Below are positions 53,393 through 62,151 of a DNA stretch of 64,000 nucleotides, one piece after another (within the stretch, counting starts at the first letter, position 1; each line of letters starts with the position of its first letter). The translations under genes and the position numbers were made by a program. The stretch is from Ferrovibrio sp964218355 (lineage in GTDB: Bacteria > Pseudomonadota > Alphaproteobacteria > Ferrovibrionales > Ferrovibrionaceae), in the NCBI RefSeq assembly GCF_964218355.1, contig NZ_CAXPMC010000012.1:1-64000 (forward strand), written 5' to 3'. A model generated the notes under the pieces. That model had not been told where the DNA came from. It saw only the letters and a program-made list of their open reading frames with translations, and did not search any database.

Positions 53393-53428
53393 GGCCGGGC
53401 CGGTGGAAAGCCGCCACCTGGCCCGGCC
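53393..53428 (+). terminator. Long GC hairpin in the gap after pseH
   Basis: GGCCGGGCCGGTGG (53393-53406) pairs with CCACCTGGCCCGGCC (53414-53428), giving a 14-bp stem with one bulge and a 7-nt loop. It lies in the 107-bp gap before the cytidylyltransferase-aminotransferase fusion gene. There is no T-run behind it, so a rho-independent terminator is less certain than an attenuating or RNA-stabilising hairpin. Confidence 0.55.
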
Positions 53429-53482
53429 ATTCCCCCTGGTTGCAATCATCCCATTCCGCACAGCGACATCGGACATACAGGC

Positions 53483-55552
53483 ATGACGCAAGCTCCTGAC
53501 AGGAAGACGGTGGCCATTGTCCAGGCCCGGATGCAGTCGAGCCGACTGCCGGGCAAGGCACTGGTCGCGATTGCGGGCCGGCCCGCCATTCAGTGGGTTC
53601 TCGAGCGTACGGCGCGATCCCAGGTGAACCAGGTCTGGCTGGCTTGCAGCCGGGAACCGGCCGACGATTCCCTTGCGGAATTTGTCCAAAGCCTCGGCTT
53701 TCCGGTTTACCGGGGCGACGAGAATGATGTTCTCGGGCGTTTCGCTGCCGTTGCCGAAGAGGCCGGTGCGGATGTCATCGTCCGCATCACCGGAGACTGC
53801 CCGCTGATTGATCCCGCCGTGATCGATCTGGCACTGAAGCGGTTCATGAAGGGCGATGTGGACTATGTCTCGAATGCCCAGATCCGGACCTATCCCGATG
53901 GTCTTGATGTCGAGGTCTTCTCCAGGGCAGCGCTGGACGAGGCCAACCGGCGGGCAACGGATCCGTTTCTGCGGCAGCATGTAACGCCTTACATTCACGC
54001 CCGCCTGAAGGACCGGTATTCGAGCGGGAGTTTCCGCAAGGACCAGATTCTGCACTCGTCTGATTTCAGCCATCTGCGCTGGACCCTGGATATGCCGCAG
54101 GATCTCGATTTCCTGCGCCAGATCGTACCCAGCCTGCCGCCGGATTTCACGTGGACGGATGTCCTGCGCGAACTGACTGTCCGGCCGAATCTGATGCGGC
54201 TCAACGGGAGTATCGGCCTCAACGAAGGCACGGCCCGCGATCAGGCGCGGCTGGGCGGGAACAGGAATACCCGGTTCGAAAAAAGCAACGCGATGCTTGA
54301 TCGGGTTCTGGAGGTCATTCCGCTGGCCAGCCAGACATTCTCGAAGAGCTATCAGCAGGTTCCGCGCGGGGCGGCGCCACTGTTCTTCGAGCGTGGCGCA
54401 GGATGCCGGGTCTGGGATGTGGATGGCAATGCCTATATCGACCATATCCTCGGTCTGATGCCGATCGTTCTCGGATACTGTGATCCGGATGTCGATGAGG
54501 CAATCCGCAGGCAGATCGACAGGGGAATCACATTCTCCCTGCCGTCTCCGATCGAAGCTGAGCTCGCCGAGTGCCTGACCCGGCTCATTCCCTGCGCAGA
54601 AATGGTTCGTTTCGGCAAGAACGGGTCCGATGTGACGACGGCAGCGATTCGGCTGGCGAGGGCGCATACAGGCCGGGATGTCATTGTGACCTGCGGATAT
54701 CATGGCTGGCACGACTGGTATATCGGCACGACGACCCGCCGGCTTGGCGTGCCTCCTGCGGTTCAGGACCTGTCCATATCCGTGCCGTTCAACGATCTTG
54801 CCGCCATCAAGAAGATAATCGAGCAGGACGGCGGAAAGATTGCCGCGGTGATCATGGAACCGACCGGAAAGTCGCCACCGGAGCCCGGTTATCTTGAGGA
54901 AATCCGCGCCATGACGGACAGGCACGGCATCGTGCTGGTTTTCGATGAGATCATCACCGGTTTCCGCATCAGCATGGGTGGCGCGCAGCAGCAATATGGT
55001 GTCGTGCCCGATCTGTCCTGCTTCGGAAAGGCCATGGGCAATGGCATGCCGATATCCGCGATTGTCGGTCGGCGTGATATCATGCGGAAGATGGAGGACA
55101 TATTCTTTTCCGGCACGTTCGGAGGCGAGGCATTGTCCATTGCCGCGGCCATCGCCACCATAGAGAAGCTGGAACGCCTCTCGGTCGTCGACCGGTTATG
55201 GGCCCGCGGGGCGAAGCTGACGGCAGGATTCAATCAGAAGATCGAAAAGCGCGGACTTGGCGGCTTGCTGAAATTCGAAGGGGAAAGCTGGTGGCCCCGG
55301 CTGACGGTTCAGTCCCCGCCGGTCGATGGAAATCTTCTGGCCAGTCTGCTGCGGCAGGAATTCATGGCGCATGGCCTGTATATGACGGTCTCGCTGAATC
55401 TCTGTCTGGCACATGATGACGATGCGGTGACGGAAGAGACGCTGCTGGCCGCAGATGGCGCCTTCTCGGCCCTGGCGGACCATCTTAATTCACCGGATCC
55501 GGCCGCGCGGCTGCGCGGCGAGCAGATCCGGCCCACCTTTTCCGTGCGCTGA
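53483..55552 (+). CDS. Bifunctional SpsF-like cytidylyltransferase / class III aminotransferase
   Basis: A 689-aa fusion. Residues 1-250 are an SpsF/CMP-sugar-synthetase-like domain (VAIVQARMQSSRLPGKAL, VRITGDCPLIDP). Residues about 275-670 are a class III PLP aminotransferase related to glutamate-1-semialdehyde aminotransferase, with VIMEPTG, VFDEIITGFR and the PLP lysine K516 in CFGKAMGNGMP. Both halves look intact. ATG 53483 is preferred to an upstream start because the hairpin at 53393-53428 would otherwise be coding. It probably links amination and nucleotide activation of one sugar in a single polypeptide. Confidence 0.88.
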   Translation: MTQAPDRKTVAIVQARMQSSRLPGKALVAIAGRPAIQWVLERTARSQVNQVWLACSREPADDSLAEFVQSLGFPVYRGDENDVLGRFAAVAEEAGADVIVRITGDCPLIDPAVIDLALKRFMKGDVDYVSNAQIRTYPDGLDVEVFSRAALDEANRRATDPFLRQHVTPYIHARLKDRYSSGSFRKDQILHSSDFSHLRWTLDMPQDLDFLRQIVPSLPPDFTWTDVLRELTVRPNLMRLNGSIGLNEGTARDQARLGGNRNTRFEKSNAMLDRVLEVIPLASQTFSKSYQQVPRGAAPLFFERGAGCRVWDVDGNAYIDHILGLMPIVLGYCDPDVDEAIRRQIDRGITFSLPSPIEAELAECLTRLIPCAEMVRFGKNGSDVTTAAIRLARAHTGRDVIVTCGYHGWHDWYIGTTTRRLGVPPAVQDLSISVPFNDLAAIKKIIEQDGGKIAAVIMEPTGKSPPEPGYLEEIRAMTDRHGIVLVFDEIITGFRISMGGAQQQYGVVPDLSCFGKAMGNGMPISAIVGRRDIMRKMEDIFFSGTFGGEALSIAAAIATIEKLERLSVVDRLWARGAKLTAGFNQKIEKRGLGGLLKFEGESWWPRLTVQSPPVDGNLLASLLRQEFMAHGLYMTVSLNLCLAHDDDAVTEETLLAADGAFSALADHLNSPDPAARLRGEQIRPTFSVR

Positions 55553-55608
55553 GCCATCTCCTGCGGCGGGTTGCGGCCCGGGCGTCTGGTGAGCAGAGGG
55601 GAAATGAA

Positions 55609-56292
55609 GTGACAGACAAGGATATCTCCCGCATTGCGGTGATCGTTGCCCACCCGGATGATGAAGTCCTCGGTTTCGGCGGCACGATTGCCCGATACGC
55701 GGCGGCCGGCGTCACTGTCAGCGTCCTGATCCTTGCGACAGGCCTGACATCGCGCGGGGCCGCCTCGCAGGATCAGATCGACCTGCTGCAGGCCAGCAGC
55801 CGCGAGGCGGCGCAGAAGCTCGGGGTGGCGCGGCTGAGCTTCTCCGATTTCCCGGACAACCGGATGGACTCCGTTCCGCTCCTTGATGTGGTTCAGCGCA
55901 TCGAGGCATTCCTCGCGGAGGCGGAACCGCAGAGAGTGTACACCCATCATGCCGGTGACCTGAATATCGACCACAGGATCACCCATCAGGCGGTTCTGGC
56001 GGCGTGCCGGCCGCTGCCGGGCCAGGGGGTCCGGGAGCTGCTGGCAGGAGAGATCAACTCGGCAACCGAGTGGTCAGGGCCCGCTTTCAGTGCCTTTTCG
56101 CCGACGGAGTATGTGGATATATCTGCTGTTCTCGATGCAAAGCTTGCGGCGCTGTCGGCCTATGAATCCGAAATGCGGCCGTGGCCGCATTCCCGTTCGA
56201 TCGAGGCGGTCCGGGCGCTGGCGCTGCTCCGCGGCAGCCAGGTCGGCGTATCTGCGGCGGAAGCATTCGTCACGTTGCGCCGCCTCGTCTGA
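55609..56292 (+). CDS. PIG-L family deacetylase
   Basis: A 227-aa zinc-dependent deacetylase. VIVAHPDDEVLGFGG holds the catalytic AHPDDE motif, and VYTHHAGDLNIDHRITHQA the other metal-binding His residues. It begins with GTG behind GAGGGGAA. The family removes N-acetyl groups from GlcNAc-containing substrates (PIG-L, MshB, BshB). Here it may deacetylate a sugar or lipid-linked sugar before another group is added. It is 3 bp from the next frame, so likely co-transcribed with the asparagine-synthase homologue. Confidence 0.9.
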   Translation: MTDKDISRIAVIVAHPDDEVLGFGGTIARYAAAGVTVSVLILATGLTSRGAASQDQIDLLQASSREAAQKLGVARLSFSDFPDNRMDSVPLLDVVQRIEAFLAEAEPQRVYTHHAGDLNIDHRITHQAVLAACRPLPGQGVRELLAGEINSATEWSGPAFSAFSPTEYVDISAVLDAKLAALSAYESEMRPWPHSRSIEAVRALALLRGSQVGVSAAEAFVTLRRLV

Positions 56293-56307
56293 TCAGTGAA
56301 GGCGAAC

Positions 56308-57963
56308 ATGACTGTTTGTATCGAGCCGGCTCCGAATGTGTCGGAAGGCTGGAAAAAAATCCAGACCGCGGGAGTGACGATCTGGTTCTTCGGTCATTTG
56401 TACGACCACGTCGACCCGGCCGAGCTGTTGTCTCTCTGGCCGACGGGAGGTGCAGCCGGAGAACTGCAACACTTCCTGGATCGCCTTGACGGCCATTTCG
56501 CCCTGATCGCCGACGAAGGCACGCGGGTTGTCGCCGCGGTGGATCCGGTCCGGTCAATCCCGGTATACTTTGCAGAAAAGGGCCCGCATATCCGCATCTC
56601 GGCGGATAGCGAGGGGTTGCGCAGAGCCGCCCAGCTGGATGAGGTCGACACGGAGAGTGCGCTTGCGGTTGCAATGGCGGGATACACCATTGGGGCACGC
56701 ACGCTGTTCCGCAATCTTCAGCAGCTGGCGCCCGGAGAGTTTCTGCTCGCCGAGCGGCACGGTGGTCCGGCCCGCCGGTTGAGATACCACCGATACCGGC
56801 CCTGGTCGCCTGTGGAGGCGGATTCTCGGGATCTGGAGCGCAACCTGGCCGACATGACGCTGTCGCTGATGGAGCGCATTGTCAGGCAGGCATCGGGTCG
56901 GCTGATCGCCGTGCCATTGAGTGCCGGCCTCGATTCGCGACTGGTTGTTTCGGCGCTTTCGGAACTGGGTGCCCGCAATGTGATGTGCTTTTCATACGGC
57001 TTGCCGGGCAATTACGAGGCCGAGGCAGGCAAGGCAATCGCAAGCCATCTTGGATACCCTTGGACGTTTGTTCCTTTCACGCCGCGCTCCCAGAGGCAAT
57101 TCTGGTTTAGCGAGGAGAATGAACGGTACCAGCGGTACGCAGACAGCAACTGCTCGACGACCGTGGTACACGATCTCCCGGCAATCCGCGTCCTGCTCGA
57201 CGACCGGGTCATTGACCAGACGGCCATCGTCATCAACGGCAATTCCGGCGACTATGTTTCCGGGCTGCATATCCAGCCCCCTATATCGGATGGGCTTGAT
57301 CCGGAAGCGATGAGGCAATGGCCGTCCGTCGTGGTCGGAACAATGGTCAAGAAGCATTTCAGGCTCTGGGGCGGCCTGGCGGATTCCGACAATGACGGGA
57401 TTATTGCGCGTCAGCTGCATGGCGAGCTCGCAGCGCTCGGGGCAGAGGAGGTGTCGGCCCAGCAGGTTCATGGATATTACGAGTATCTCGAATTCCAGGA
57501 CCGGCAGTCGAAATACGTCATCTCCAGACAGCGCATCTATGATTTCCTGGGGCTCGAATGGCGCCTTCCGCTGTGGAGCCGGGACTATCTCGACTTCTGG
57601 CAGACGGTCCCCCTGTCGCTGAAGCGCAAGCAGATCCTGTATGCCGACATGCTCCGGAACGCGAACTGGGGGGGCGTCTGGCAGGGAGGGGCCTGGCACT
57701 TTCCGCGCCGTGTCAGTCCGGCCTGGATGCGAGTCGGCATAAGGCCGCTGGCCAAGCTGGTCTGTGCTCCTTTCGGACGGCAGGCATGGCACCGGTTCGA
57801 GCGTCACTATCTGAGCTACTGGACCGATCTGCTGGCATTCCAGTCGATCGAACCCTACTGGCGCGTGGCCCGCGACGGCAGGGGGGCGCGGCATCTGGTA
57901 TCCTGGCACACCGAGGCCTACCTTCGCCGGAAAGGGCTGAACTGGAACGGAACCCGTTTGTAA
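56308..57963 (+). CDS. Asparagine-synthase-like protein lacking the glutaminase nucleophile
   Basis: A 551-aa homologue of asparagine synthase. The PP-loop is SAGLDS (205-210) in place of SGGLDS, and the C-terminal synthetase part is recognisable. The N-terminal domain does not start with Met-Cys: it begins MTVCIEPAP after ATG 56308 (or further upstream from GTG 56296), with no HRGPD or FNGEIYN. It therefore cannot hydrolyse glutamine in the usual way and may use free ammonia or another amine. It follows the PIG-L gene by 15 bp and precedes two glycosyltransferases. Target is unknown. Confidence 0.8.
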   Translation: MTVCIEPAPNVSEGWKKIQTAGVTIWFFGHLYDHVDPAELLSLWPTGGAAGELQHFLDRLDGHFALIADEGTRVVAAVDPVRSIPVYFAEKGPHIRISADSEGLRRAAQLDEVDTESALAVAMAGYTIGARTLFRNLQQLAPGEFLLAERHGGPARRLRYHRYRPWSPVEADSRDLERNLADMTLSLMERIVRQASGRLIAVPLSAGLDSRLVVSALSELGARNVMCFSYGLPGNYEAEAGKAIASHLGYPWTFVPFTPRSQRQFWFSEENERYQRYADSNCSTTVVHDLPAIRVLLDDRVIDQTAIVINGNSGDYVSGLHIQPPISDGLDPEAMRQWPSVVVGTMVKKHFRLWGGLADSDNDGIIARQLHGELAALGAEEVSAQQVHGYYEYLEFQDRQSKYVISRQRIYDFLGLEWRLPLWSRDYLDFWQTVPLSLKRKQILYADMLRNANWGGVWQGGAWHFPRRVSPAWMRVGIRPLAKLVCAPFGRQAWHRFERHYLSYWTDLLAFQSIEPYWRVARDGRGARHLVSWHTEAYLRRKGLNWNGTRL

Positions 57964-58014
57964 GGCGATTCCGGCCTGCAACTCTGGCGTCTTGTCGAGA
58001 GCGAAGCAGCTTCA

Positions 58015-59166
58015 ATGCACATTCTCCTGGCCACAACAGGCTACCCTCCTGATCATTCCGGTTCGGGAGGGCGTTTGCATGGCATGTACAGCCGGCTGCA
58101 AGCTGCAAATCCCGATTTCAGATGGTCCGTCATCACCAAGCGGAGGCAGGCTGGCACTGCTCCGGTTGCGGGGCCGGATCATATTGCGGCCTACACAGCT
58201 GGCGGAAATGAATACCCCAGGCTCGGCGCCGCTGTTCTCGAGAATCTCTGGCTTTTGCGCCAGCTGGCCGCCGGGCTTCTGAGAGATGTCGACATCGTTC
58301 ACGCGGCAGGGTGGACATGGATGACGCCGCTGCTGCTGTTTGTGGCGAAGCGGAAGGGTATTCCGATCATACGCGAAATGACCACGCCGGGAGATCCTGG
58401 CGGAGACAGTCTGGGTGGCCGCATCGTGCGCTGGACGAATTCCCTGGCAGATCGCATTATTGCAATCTCGCCGGCGCTCGAAGGAAAAGTGAGGGCGGTA
58501 CAGCCCAATATTCCGATTTGGTGCCGGCCCAATGGTGTGGACAGCGTCCGGTTCCGGTGTCCGGACGAGGAATCCAGGCTCCGGGCGCGCGCTGTCATAG
58601 AAGCGGCCCTGCCGCAGGCCTCGCCGGATGATCCTGTTGTCCTTCATGTCGGCCGCATCCGGCCGCTCAAAAACCAGCTCTTTCTCGCGGAATGCCTGGC
58701 CCGGCTTCCTGCCCGATTCCATCTTCTGCTGGCGGGCCCGGCCTTCGGAGATGCTGATCCGTATGTGGCAGAGTTGCGCGCCCGGCTTTCCATGCCGGAT
58801 CTATCCGGCCGGGCAGCCTTGCTGGAGGAGAATGTGCGGGATGTCGATATCCTGATGCAGGGGGCTGACATATTCGCCTTTCCATCCGTTGCAGAGGGGC
58901 TCGGAACCGTGATGGTGGAGGCTTTGTGTGCAGGCCTGCCTGTGGTCGCGTCGCGGATTCCCGGAGTGACCGATTGGATTATAAAGGATGGACGCAACGG
59001 CTATGTTGCAGACATCGACGATCTGGATTTCTGCAATGCTCTGCTGAAGGCGGAAGCCCTGCGGGAGCGGCGTCAGGAAATCGCTGGCACCGCCGGGCAG
59101 ATATACAGGCAGGAAATCATGGACGACGGCTATCGGCAGCTGTTCGCGCAGATGAGGCGGCGGTGA
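58015..59166 (+). CDS. Glycosyltransferase family 4-like protein
   Basis: A 383-aa GT-B transferase. The N-terminal part begins with the glycine-rich YPPDHSGSGGRLHG, VLHVGRIRPLKNQ opens the C-terminal domain, and EGLGTVMVEALCAGLPVVAS is the donor-binding E-x7-E motif. It transfers a sugar from a nucleotide donor, retaining configuration, to a growing glycan. Seven bp separate it from the next GT4 gene. Donor and acceptor are unknown. Confidence 0.9.
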   Translation: MHILLATTGYPPDHSGSGGRLHGMYSRLQAANPDFRWSVITKRRQAGTAPVAGPDHIAAYTAGGNEYPRLGAAVLENLWLLRQLAAGLLRDVDIVHAAGWTWMTPLLLFVAKRKGIPIIREMTTPGDPGGDSLGGRIVRWTNSLADRIIAISPALEGKVRAVQPNIPIWCRPNGVDSVRFRCPDEESRLRARAVIEAALPQASPDDPVVLHVGRIRPLKNQLFLAECLARLPARFHLLLAGPAFGDADPYVAELRARLSMPDLSGRAALLEENVRDVDILMQGADIFAFPSVAEGLGTVMVEALCAGLPVVASRIPGVTDWIIKDGRNGYVADIDDLDFCNALLKAEALRERRQEIAGTAGQIYRQEIMDDGYRQLFAQMRRR

Positions 59167-59173
59167 GGAAGAC

Positions 59174-60241
59174 ATGCTGAAGGTGGTCGGGGTTCTGCCT
59201 CGGCTTTCCGGTGGCGGGGCTGAGCGGGTCATGCTGAACCTTCTTGGCGGCCTTGATTCTGGGCAGTTCACGCCCTCCCTTGTGGTTTTCGATGCCGCCG
59301 GCCCCCTTCTCCCGCATGTGCCGGCAGCGCTTCCCGTCCGGAATCTGGAACGGGACCGCCTGCGCCACAGCCTGGCTTCGCTGTTGCGGGTGCTGAGGGA
59401 AATCCAGCCTGACATCGTGTTCTCCACGCTCGGCTATGTGAGTCTGGCGCTGGCTGCCTGCCGCATGTTCTTTCCCGGGAAGCTGGTGATCCGGGAGGCC
59501 AACATGCCAAGTCTCAGCATACCGCATGCCCCGTATCCGATGCTGACCCGGTATGCCTATGGCTGGCTTTATCCGAAGGCCGATCTGGTCATTGCCTCTT
59601 CGGACCGCATGGCAGGAGAGATATCTGCACTGGGCGTTGCGGCCCACCGGCTGGCCACTCTTGCCAATCCAGTCGATATTCCGAGTTTGCGTGCCAGGGC
59701 GCAGTCGCCGCTGCGCCGGCCGGGCCCCGGGCTCCGCCTGATTGCCGCCGGCCGGCTGACATACCAGAAGGGCTTTGATCGCCTGATCCCCCTGCTGGCA
59801 GGCATCCCGGATCTCGATCTCACTGTGCTGGGCGAGGGACCGCAGCGAGGAAATCTCGAGGCTCTCGCGGCGCGGCATGGGGTGCGGGTGTATTTCCCGG
59901 GTTTCGTGGATGAATCGGCGGCCTGGTTCGCGGGTGCGGATGCGTTTGTTCTGCCTTCACGCTGGGAAGGAATGCCGAATGTTGCCCTTGAAGCGCTGGC
60001 CTGCGGAACGAAAGTGATCTCGGTGCCCGAAGCCGGTGGTATTGCGGAGGTTGCTGCGGCGGCAGTGGAGGGCGCGGTGACAATCGCCGAGGCGGGCCCG
60101 GCATTCGTGTCTGCAGTCAAGACACTCCGGCCACATTCCGGTTCTCACTTGCGGCCCAGCCTCCTGCCGGATGAGCATGACCTGGCTCATGTGCGCCGGA
60201 CGTTTGGCGATCTTCTCGTTTCCCTGACCAGATCGAAATAG
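59174..60241 (+). CDS. Glycosyltransferase family 4-like protein
   Basis: A 355-aa GT4 glycosyltransferase. RLSGGGAERVMLNLL is the acceptor-side loop, AAGRLTYQKGFDRLI opens the nucleotide-binding domain, and EGMPNVALEALACGTKVISV holds the E-x7-E donor motif. It probably adds another residue to the same glycan as the preceding gene. It ends 1 bp before the downstream asparagine-synthase gene. Confidence 0.92.
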   Translation: MLKVVGVLPRLSGGGAERVMLNLLGGLDSGQFTPSLVVFDAAGPLLPHVPAALPVRNLERDRLRHSLASLLRVLREIQPDIVFSTLGYVSLALAACRMFFPGKLVIREANMPSLSIPHAPYPMLTRYAYGWLYPKADLVIASSDRMAGEISALGVAAHRLATLANPVDIPSLRARAQSPLRRPGPGLRLIAAGRLTYQKGFDRLIPLLAGIPDLDLTVLGEGPQRGNLEALAARHGVRVYFPGFVDESAAWFAGADAFVLPSRWEGMPNVALEALACGTKVISVPEAGGIAEVAAAAVEGAVTIAEAGPAFVSAVKTLRPHSGSHLRPSLLPDEHDLAHVRRTFGDLLVSLTRSK

Positions 60242-60242
60242 C

Positions 60243-62126
60243 ATGTGCGGAATCGCGGGTATGACCGATCTGCGGGGCGTGGGCTCCGATGTCATGGACG
60301 CCTTGTCCGGTGCCCTTGATCATATGCGCCTTCGCGGCCCGGATGGTGCAGGATTATGGCACGACGACCGCTGCGCGCTGGGGCATCGCCGACTGGCGAT
60401 TATCGATCTCAGCGAGGGTGGTCGCCAGCCGATGCTGCATCATGGCTACGCCATCACCTTCAACGGCGAGATATACAATCACGAAATCCTGCGTGAGGAG
60501 CTTGAGGGGCTGGGGCATGTGTTCGCCTCGCGGTCCGATACCGAGGTGATCCTGGCGGGCTGGCGACAATGGGGCGAGGCATTGCTGCCGCGACTGTCGG
60601 GGATGTTCGCGCTGGCGATTTGGGATCCGGCTGCGGGCGACCTGGTTCTGGCAACGGATCGCTTCGGCAAGAAGCCGCTGGTTTATACCCACGACGGCGA
60701 CCGGCTCGCTTTTGCTTCCGACCTGAGGGCCCTGCGGACTATCCTGCCGGGCTCCGGGGAGATCGACCAGCAGGCCCTGAAGCTGTTCTTCTCGCTCCGG
60801 TTCATCCCGGCGCCCTGGACCATATACAGCAGCGCCCGCAAGCTGCCCGCCGGCTATGTCGCGCGTTTCAGTCGCGCGGGCCTTTCGCTGCGCCGGTGGG
60901 ATGATGGGGCCCAGGCCCGCCGGCCGGTATTCACAGACAGGCAGGAAGCGATCGCCGCCCTGCGCCAGCAGTTTGACCGGGCAGTCGGCGAACGTCTGGT
61001 CGCAGACGTTCCGGTCGGCGCATTCCTGTCGGGCGGCATTGATTCTGCCATAGTCTGCGCATCCCTGGCCGCGCAAGGGCGGCAGGTGCGCAGCTTCACT
61101 GTCGGATTCACCGGAGCGGCGGCCTATTACGAAGAGCGGCCGGCGGCCCGCCGCGTCGCCAGGCATCTTGGGCTGGACCATATCGAGGTGGATATCGATA
61201 TGGGTTCTGCAGCAGATGTGGTCGACGAGGTTCTGGACAGCTGTGACGAGCCGTTCGCCGACAGTTCGGCGTTGCCGGTCTTTCTGCTCAGCCGGGAAAC
61301 GCGCCGCCATGTCACTGTTGCCCTGTCCGGGGATGGGGCCGACGAGATATTCGCGGGCTACCGGAAATACCAGGGAGAGCTGGCGGCGGCGCATTGGCAG
61401 CGGCTGCCGGCATTGTTGCGCCGCGGCATTGCCGGGATTCTCGCGGGCATGCCGGAGAGCAAGGACAGACCTGTACTGGAACTGCTGCGCCGGGCGCGGC
61501 GATTCGCTCTGCATGGCGACAAGCCGCCCGCTGCCCGCCAGGCCGGCTGGATGTCTCTGCTGTCGGAAGCGGAACTGCAAACCCTGCTGCCGGGTTGGCA
61601 GCCGGAACCGTCGGTGGAGGGCCTTGTGATGGCTCTGCGGCAGAAGGCTGATGGTGCCGATCTCATCAACCAGGTTCTGTCAGTCGAACAGAGCCTGGTG
61701 CTTGGTGGCGACATGCTGCGCAAAGTTGACCTGATGAGCATGGCTAATTCCCTTGAAGTGCGGTGCCCGTTTCTTGATCGCGGGGTCACTGATGTGGCCG
61801 CCGCCATTCCCGGGAACTGGAAACTGCAGCCGGGTCGTGGCAAGGCGATCCTGCGCGAGGCATTCGCCGACCGACTGCCGCCGGACGTTTTCCGTTTGCC
61901 GAAAAAGGGCTTCGAAATGCCGATTGCAAGCTGGCTGCGCGGCGGCCTGCGGGATCGGATGCGGGCGGCCAGCGATCCGGTTAAGCTGCAGCGACAGGGA
62001 CTGATTCATGCCGGGCCGGTGCAGGAATGGGTTGACGACCTGGAGAGTGGTCGGCGTGATACCAGCTGGCAATTGTGGGCATTGATGGCATTTCAGGCGT
62101 GGGCCGCCCGCGAACGCCTGTGGTAA
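60243..62126 (+). CDS. asnB: Asparagine synthase (glutamine-hydrolysing) homologue 2
   Basis: A 627-aa protein with an intact class II glutaminase domain (Cys2 in MCGIAG, LRGPDGAG, FNGEIYNH, SDTE) and a synthetase PP-loop SGGIDSA at 263-269. Both halves look functional. Adjacent to glycosyltransferases, it more likely amidates a sugar acid or a similar carboxylate than makes asparagine for protein synthesis. It is one of three members of the family in the window; the copies at 28149 and here have the glutaminase, the copy at 56308 does not. Confidence 0.9.
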   Translation: MCGIAGMTDLRGVGSDVMDALSGALDHMRLRGPDGAGLWHDDRCALGHRRLAIIDLSEGGRQPMLHHGYAITFNGEIYNHEILREELEGLGHVFASRSDTEVILAGWRQWGEALLPRLSGMFALAIWDPAAGDLVLATDRFGKKPLVYTHDGDRLAFASDLRALRTILPGSGEIDQQALKLFFSLRFIPAPWTIYSSARKLPAGYVARFSRAGLSLRRWDDGAQARRPVFTDRQEAIAALRQQFDRAVGERLVADVPVGAFLSGGIDSAIVCASLAAQGRQVRSFTVGFTGAAAYYEERPAARRVARHLGLDHIEVDIDMGSAADVVDEVLDSCDEPFADSSALPVFLLSRETRRHVTVALSGDGADEIFAGYRKYQGELAAAHWQRLPALLRRGIAGILAGMPESKDRPVLELLRRARRFALHGDKPPAARQAGWMSLLSEAELQTLLPGWQPEPSVEGLVMALRQKADGADLINQVLSVEQSLVLGGDMLRKVDLMSMANSLEVRCPFLDRGVTDVAAAIPGNWKLQPGRGKAILREAFADRLPPDVFRLPKKGFEMPIASWLRGGLRDRMRAASDPVKLQRQGLIHAGPVQEWVDDLESGRRDTSWQLWALMAFQAWAARERLW

Positions 62127-62151
62127 TGGGCAGAACAGGAGTGAATGAGAC

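Noticed and set aside
28149..62126. Asparagine synthases as amino-acid biosynthesis genes
   Set aside because: Three family members embedded among sugar genes, one lacking glutaminase residues, point to amidation of glycan substrates.
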